A stretch of DNA of 64,000 nt from Closterium sp. NIES-65. Its lineage: Eukaryota; Streptophyta; Zygnematophyceae; Desmidiales; Closteriaceae. Below the pieces are notes generated by a model that was given only the letters and a program-made list of their open reading frames with translations, did no database searches and was not told where the DNA came from. The stretch covers positions 744,001 through 808,000 of the forward strand of contig CANXME010000542.1 of the NCBI GenBank assembly GCA_948144175.1, written 5' to 3'. The position numbers were made by a program, and so were the translations under genes. This document shows positions 57,948 to 64,000 of this stretch, one piece after another; position 1 is the first letter of the stretch, and each line of letters opens with the position of its first letter.

Positions 57948-59715
57948 TCACTTGTTGACAGAACTTTACGCTAGTGCCAGTTTAGATACAACTTAGAATG
58001 TATGTACAAGATTGAGGTTAAAAGACCCAATATAAGTTCTTGAGTGGCAAATATACCGTATCGCCCCGGATATACGGTAACCGCAGGCCTATGTTAAGCG
58101 CATGCGCTTCTATCTGGAGCAATGCGCTTATGGCCGATCCTCAATTAGAAGCGCACCCTCTTAAAAAACCTTACTTATTATAAGCGCACTCTTGCTATAT
58201 AGACAAGAATGTCTGTTGTTTTTTTCACTTTCTTTACTACCTTCGTACAAACTACATTACTCTAGCTAAAAAAATCAACTAAAACTTTCAAGTCAAATAC
58301 ATTAGACTTGTTGGGCTGAAGTGCCCTAGGATCTTTGTAGAGTTCAAGTCTGAGTAGAATTGTAGTAGCGGAAGCGTTTGAATGAAAATACTTGAACCAC
58401 CTTGCGCTAGTATGTGAGGGAAAAGTAAGTTGTTTAAATAAGCAAATACAAAGGTTTATATAAGAGTACAAGGAATACGAATAGGTAATTTAAAACCGTT
58501 TTACTGTTGCGATTCGATACAGTGCGACTCGGGCAACTGCTCAATGTCGAGTCAGTTGTGTGTCCTTGCTGTCGCGCTGTATTTGTCAAGTCAAAGGTCG
58601 CTGACCTTTGACCTTCTCGTAACCTCCAGGCGGTTACCCTAACCTCCGAGGGTTGACTCGCGATGCTTCGATTCGGACTGCTTCGCTAATGTCCTGAGTT
58701 TCGACACGACAGAGGCGCTTAAAGCCCGGGGTCAGCATGGTAAATTATCAAGTTATGTGTATTTGAAATAGGCTGTAGGCGAGATCTGCGAAGCCTATTT
58801 CGGTTGGCTACCCTTGGCGAGAACAATTTTCCGCCGCAAACAAGTGAACATTTCGCACTCACCAATCCTGCGAATCCCACCAACCCAAAGCGACAAATGT
58901 GTCGCACACATCCTCTCTCACACATCCTCTCTTGCATCGAGCATGGAAAGTGTTGCTCACCCGAAGTCACCTCACCACTGAATCAGCTCGATGCTAACGG
59001 GAAATAGAAAAACTGAGCAAGCAAAGCACGTGCAGGTTATCAACGCCACCTACTCAACGCCACAACAGAAACGTGTTCGAGACGATCCTTACCCAAGATT
59101 ACTTGGGTAACGACCATCGCTAGAGCTGGCAACAGCAAAGTGTAGGAACGTGCAAGCGCGATTGCACTAACGGGAAAAAGGTCGTGATGACAGACTGGAG
59201 ACTACGGGTAGCTAGGCACAACAAGAAACGACGAGTGTATTGGAGTCGTTGTGACTAGCCAGGGGGAAGAAAGCGGACTAGATTCGGCTTGCGCACCAAG
59301 CGCCGAGCAGCACTCGCTCGCCACATTTAGCTGCTCGCGTTCTGTGCGACGCGGAGCCCGCATTCCTCGCGACGCGGAGCCCGCATTTTTTCGCGACGCG
59401 GATCTCGCATTTCAGGCGGATCTGATCCCGCCCTCCAGTCGACGCGGAGCCCGCGTTCCAGACGACGCGGAGCCCGCGTTCCCGGCGACGAGAAGCGCGC
59501 CCTCCAGGTGACCTGGCTACAACCACCGCGCGCACAACTAAAGCGGATACTGCGGAGTGACGGGGAGCAAGGTGCAGCACACGCCCCTGCGGATCGCTAC
59601 AGAGGATAGCCCAGGTGAGTGCCCATTTCTCTGCTACTGCTACTATAGTACAGCGACAATGGTCGCTGCTGCCTTGAGGGTCCTATCGCGCTCACGTGTC
59701 ACGGGGCAAAGGCAC
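57948..59715. other. Intergenic, with GC-rich GACGCGGAGCCCGC repeats
   Basis: No gene recognised. Positions 59345-59500 hold five or six degenerate copies of CGCGACGCGGAGCCCGCATT. The remainder shows no repeat or RNA gene I can support. Confidence 0.5.
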
Positions 59716-62700
59716 ACAGCTGCAACCAGAGTTGCTGCTGCCTTGGGCTTGCTTTCACCACTGTAAACCCACCTGTTCTGTCCCAAGGCAGCAGCATCTC
59801 TGGATCCTGTTGCCTTGGGCCTGGTTTCAGCGTTGTAAACCCACCTGTTCTGTCCCAAGGCAGCAGCAACCGTGGATGCTGCTGCTTTGGGCCTGGTTTC
59901 AGCACCATGCCTCGACCTGTTCAGTCCCCAGGCAGCAACAACCAGAGTTGCTACTGCCTTGGGCTTGCTTTTACCAATGTAAACCCACCTGTTCAGTCCC
60001 AAGGCAGCAGCAACCGTGGATGCTGCTGCCTTGGGCCTGGTTTCAGCACCATGCCTCCACCTGTTCAGTCCCCAGGCAGCAACAACCAGAGTTGCTACTG
60101 CCTTGGGCTTGCTTTCACCATTTAAAACCCACCTGTTCAGTCCCAAGGCAGCAGCAACCGTGGATGCTGCTGCCTTGGGCCTGGTTTCAGCACCATGCCT
60201 CCACCTGTTCAGTCCCCAGCCAGCAACAACCAGAGTTGCTACTGCCTTGGGCTTGCGCGGAACCACTGTAAACCCACCTGTTCAGTCCCAAGGCAGCAGC
60301 AACTTTGGATGCTGCTGCCTTGGGCTTGCTTTCACCATTTTAAACCCATCTGTTCAGTCCCAAGGCAGCAGCAACTTTGGATGCTGCTGCTTTGGGCCTG
60401 GTTTCAGCACCATGCCTCCACCTGTTCAGTCCCCAGGCAGCAACAACCAGAGTTGCTACTGCCTTGGGCTTGCTTTCACCAATGTAAACCCACCTGTTCT
60501 GTCCCAAGGCAGCAGCAACCGTGGATGCTGCTGCCTTGGGCCTGGTTTCAGCACCATGCCTCCACCTGTTCAGTCCCCAGGCAGCAACAACCAGAGTTGC
60601 TGCTGCCTTGGGCTTGCTTTCACCACTGTAAACCCACCTGTTCTGTCCCAAGGCAGCAGCAGCTTTGGATGCTGCTGCCTTGGGCTTGCTTTCACCATTG
60701 TAAACCCACCTGTTCAGTCCCAAGGCAGCAGCATCTCTGGATGCTGCTGCCTTGGGCCTGGTTTCAGCACCATGCCTCCACCTGTTCAGTCCCCAGGCAG
60801 CAACAACCAGAGTTGCTGCTGCCTTGGGCTTGCTTTCACCATTTTAAACCCACCTGTTCAGTCCCAAGGCAGCAGCAACCGTGGATGCTGCTGCCTTGGG
60901 CCTGGTTTCAGCACCATGCCTCCACCTGTTCAGTCCCCAGGCAGCAACAACCAGAGTTGCTACTGCCTTGGGCTTGCTTTCACCATTTAAAACCCACCTG
61001 TTCAGTCCCAAGGCAGCAGCAACCGTGGATGCTGCTGCCTTGGGCCTGGTTTCAGCACCATGCCTCCACCTGTTCAGTCCCCAGCCAGCAACAACCAGAG
61101 TTGCTACTGCCTTGGGCTTGCGGGGAACCACTGTAAACCCACCTGTTCAGTCCCAAGGCAGCAGCAACTTTGGATGCTGCTGCCTTGGGCTTGCTTTCAC
61201 CATTTTAAACCCATCTGTTCAGTCCCAAGGCAGCAGCAACTTTGGATGCTGCTGCCTTGGGCCTGGTTTCAGCACCATGCCTCCACCTGTTCAGTCCCCA
61301 GGCAGCAACAACCAGAGTTGCTACTGCCTTGGGCTTGCTTTCACCAATGTAAACCCACCTGTTCTGTCCCAAGGCAGCAGCAACCGTGGATGCTGCTGCC
61401 TTGGGCCTGGAATCAGCACCATGCCTCCACCTGTTCAGTCCCCAGGCAGCAACAACCAGAGTTGCTGCTGCCTTGGGCTTGCTTTCACCACTGTAAACCC
61501 ACCTGTTCTGTCCCAAGGCAGCAGCAGCTTTGGATGCTGCTGCCTTGGGCTTGCTTTCACCATTGTAAACCCACCTGTTCAGTCCCAAGGCAGCAGCATC
61601 TCTGGATGCTGCTGCCTTGGGCCTGGTTTCAGCACCATGCCTCCACCTGTTCAGTCCCCAGGCAGCAACAACCAGAGTTGCTGCTGCCTTGGGCTTGCTT
61701 TCACTATTTTAAACCCACCTGTTCAGTCCCAAGGCAGCAGCAACCGTGGATGCTGCTGCCTTGGGCCTGGTTTCAGCACCATGCCTCCACCTGTTCAGTC
61801 CCCAGCCAGCAACAACCAGAGTTGCTACTGCCTTGGGCTTGCGCGGAACCACTGTAAACCCACCTGTTCAGTCCCAAGGCAGCAGCAACTTTGGATGCTG
61901 CTGCCTTGGGCTTGCTTTCACCATTTTAAACCCATCTGTTCAGTCCCAAGGCAGCAGCAACTTTGGATGCTGCTGCCTTGGGCCTGGTTTCAGCGCCATG
62001 CCTCCACCTGTTCAGTCCCCAGGCAGCAACAATCAGAGTTGCTACTGCCTTGGGCTTGCTTTCACCAATGTAAACCCACCTGTTCTGTCCCAAGGCAGCA
62101 GCAACCGTGGATGCTGCTCCCTTGGGCCTGGTTTCAGCACCATGCCTCCACCTGTTCAGTCCCCAGGCAGCAACAACCAGAGTTGCTACTGCCTTGGGCT
62201 TGCTTTCACCAATGTAAACCCATCTGTTCTGTCCCAAGGCAGCAGCAACCGTGGATGCTGCTGCCTTGGGCCTGGTTTCAGCACCATGCCTCCACCTGTT
62301 CAGTTCCTAGGCAGCAACAACCAGAGTTGCTACTGCCTTGGGCTTGCTTTCACCATTTTAAACCCACCTGTTCAGTCCCAAGGCAGCAGCAACCGTGGAT
62401 GCTGCTGCCTTGGGCCTGGTTTCAGCACCATGCCTCCACCTGTTCAGTCCCCAGCCAGCAACAACCAGAGTTGCTACTGCCTTGGGCTTGCGCGGAACCA
62501 CTGTAAACCCACCTGTTCAGTCCCAAGGCAGCAGCAACTTTGGATGCTGCTGCCTTGGGCTTGCTTTCACCATTTTAAACCCATCTGTTCAGTCCCAAGG
62601 CAGCAGCAACTTTGGATGCTGCTGCCTTTAGCCTGGTTTCAGCACCATGCCTCCACCTGTTCAGTCCCCAGGCAGCAACAACCAGAGTTGCTACTGCCTT

Positions 62701-64000
62701 GGGCTTGCTTTCACCAATGTAAACCCACCTGTTCTGTCCCAAGGCAGCAGCAACCGTGGATGCTGCTGCCTTGGGCCTGGTTTCAGCACCATGCCTCCAC
62801 CTGTTCAGTCCCCAGGCAGCAACAACCAGAGTTGCTGCTGCCTTGGGCTTGCTTTCACCACTGTAAACCCACCTGTTCTGTCCCAAGGCAGCAGCAGCTT
62901 TGGATGCTGCTGCCTCGGGCTTGCTTTCACCATTGTAAACCCACCTGTTCAGTCCCAAGGCAGCAGCATCTCTGGATGCTGCTGCCTTGGGCCTGGTTTC
63001 AGCACCATGCCTCCACCTGTTCAGTCCCCAGGCAGCAACAACCAGAGTTGCTGCTGCCTTGGGCTTGCTTTCACCATTTTAAACCCACCTGTTCAGTCCC
63101 AAGGCAGCAGCAACCGTGGATGCTGCTGCCTTGGGCCTGGTTTCAGCACCATGCCTCCACCTGTTCAGTCCCCAGCCAGCAACAACCAGAGTTGCTACTG
63201 CCTTGGGCTTGCGCGGAACCACTGTAAACCCACCTGTTCAGTCCCAAGGCAGCAGCAACTTTGGATGCTGCTGCCTTGGGCTTGCTTTCACCATTTTAAA
63301 CCCATCTGTTCAGTCCCAAGGCAGCAGCAACTTTGGATGCTGCTGCCTTGGGCCTGGTTTCAGCGCCATGCCTCCACATGTTCAGTCCCCAGGCAGCAAC
63401 AACCAGAGTTGCTACTGCCTTGGGCTTGCTTTCACCAATGTAAACCCACCTGTTCTGTCCCAAGGCAGCAGCAACCGTGGATGCTGCTCCCTTGGGCCTG
63501 GTTTCAGCACCATGCCTCCACCTGTTCAGTCCCCAGGCAGCAACAACCAGAGTTGCTACTGCCTTGGGCTTGCTTTCACCAATGTAAACCCATCTGTTCT
63601 GTCCCAAGGCAGCAGCAACCGTGGATGCTGCTGCCTTGGGCCTGGTTTCAGCACCATGCCTCCACCTGTTCAGTCCCCAGGCAGCAACAACCAGAGTTGC
63701 TACTGCCTTGGGCTTGCTTTCACCATTTTGAACCCACCTGTTCAGTCCCAAGGCAGCAGCAACCGTGGATGCTGCTGCCTTGGGCCTGGTTTCAGCACCA
63801 TGCCTCCACCTGTTCAGTCCCCAGCCAGCAACAACCAGAGTTGCTACTGCCTTGGGCTTGCGCGGAACCACTGTAAACCCACCTGTTCAGTCCCAAGGCA
63901 GCAGCAACTTTGGATGCTGCTGCCTTGGGCTTGCTTTCACCATTTTAAACCCATCTGTTCAGTCCCAAGGCAGCAGCAACTTTGGATGCTACTGCCTTGG
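59716..64000. repeat. 72-bp satellite with higher-order structure (continues past window)
   Basis: About 59 monomers of 72 bp, running off the right edge. Two main types alternate: one has a perfect 15-bp hairpin (CCCAAGGCAGCAGCA / TGCTGCTGCCTTGGG, 8-10 base loop); the other has an imperfect hairpin (CCCAGGCAGCAAC / GTTGCTACTGCC). They are joined by CCACCTGTTCAGTCC. A 73-bp variant containing TTGCGCGGAACCACTG recurs at 60251, 61116, 61837, 62486, 63207 and 63856, giving blocks of 865, 721, 649, 721 and 649 bp (12, 10, 9, 10 and 9 monomers plus one base). Because 72 is a multiple of 3, ORFs up to 541 codons appear in several frames. I read these as artefacts. Confidence 0.95.

Noticed and set aside
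59716-64000. ORFs of 409-541 codons, Cys/Gln/Pro-rich, on the plus strand
   Set aside because: They arise because the 72-bp satellite period is a multiple of three and lacks stops in several frames on both strands; frames rotate at each 73-bp monomer.
1-64000. tRNA, rRNA or other structured RNA genes
   Set aside because: I saw no cloverleaf with B-box signals or rRNA core sequence. The short TGGTATCAGAGC-like sites are retroelement primer sites.

Overview
The window looks like nuclear DNA of a green eukaryote: split genes with GT-AG introns, Ty1/copia and Ty3/gypsy LTR elements with iMet-type primer sites, a hAT transposon, and a plant-type GT37 fucosyltransferase. GT37 is a green-lineage (Streptophyta) family, so I infer a streptophyte. 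The very GC-rich, minisatellite-loaded introns make me lean to a charophyte/zygnematophycean alga such as Closterium rather than a flowering plant. That genus guess is low confidence and rests on no database search.

Layout. (1) 1-6.4 kb: a plus-strand copia element cut by the left window edge (A) sits in an older copia fragment (G), followed by a small non-autonomous LTR element (I). (2) 7.1-21.7 kb: a minus-strand copia element (C) carries a second, complete-length copia element (B) just upstream of its gag. (3) 22.8-36.3 kb: a three-level nest, with copia D containing gypsy chromovirus E, which contains a short one-LTR insertion (F). E and F have perfect 5-bp target duplications, and D probably has one. 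(4) 37.5-45.3 kb: a degenerate hAT transposase gene split by copia element H, whose LTRs are packed with the palindrome GTCGAC. (5) 45.7-55.4 kb: the one clear host gene, a minus-strand GT37 fucosyltransferase that I resolve into 13 exons with consistent phases (893 codons). (6) 55.4-59.7 kb: intergenic DNA with a 129-bp Tourist-like MITE and an unassigned coding-like stretch. (7) 59.7 kb to the window end: a 72-bp satellite with a hairpin in each monomer and a higher-order repeat.

The most unusual signal is in the host gene. The exon 3' ends together with their splice donors have been copied in tandem at four of the twelve introns (exons 1, 5, 6 and 12), and the start of exon 2 with its acceptor is also duplicated. 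At exon 6 all three stacked donors keep the reading frame. At exon 1 the donor seeds a roughly 41-copy minisatellite, so the intron carries about 40 further GTGAGA sites. Most other introns hold their own private minisatellite (periods 10, 11, 12, 14, 14, 16, 22 and 26 bp). This suggests that short tandem duplication across exon-intron junctions is a recurrent process here.

All retroelements look old and broken. Where both LTRs are present they differ by roughly 5-6% by eye.
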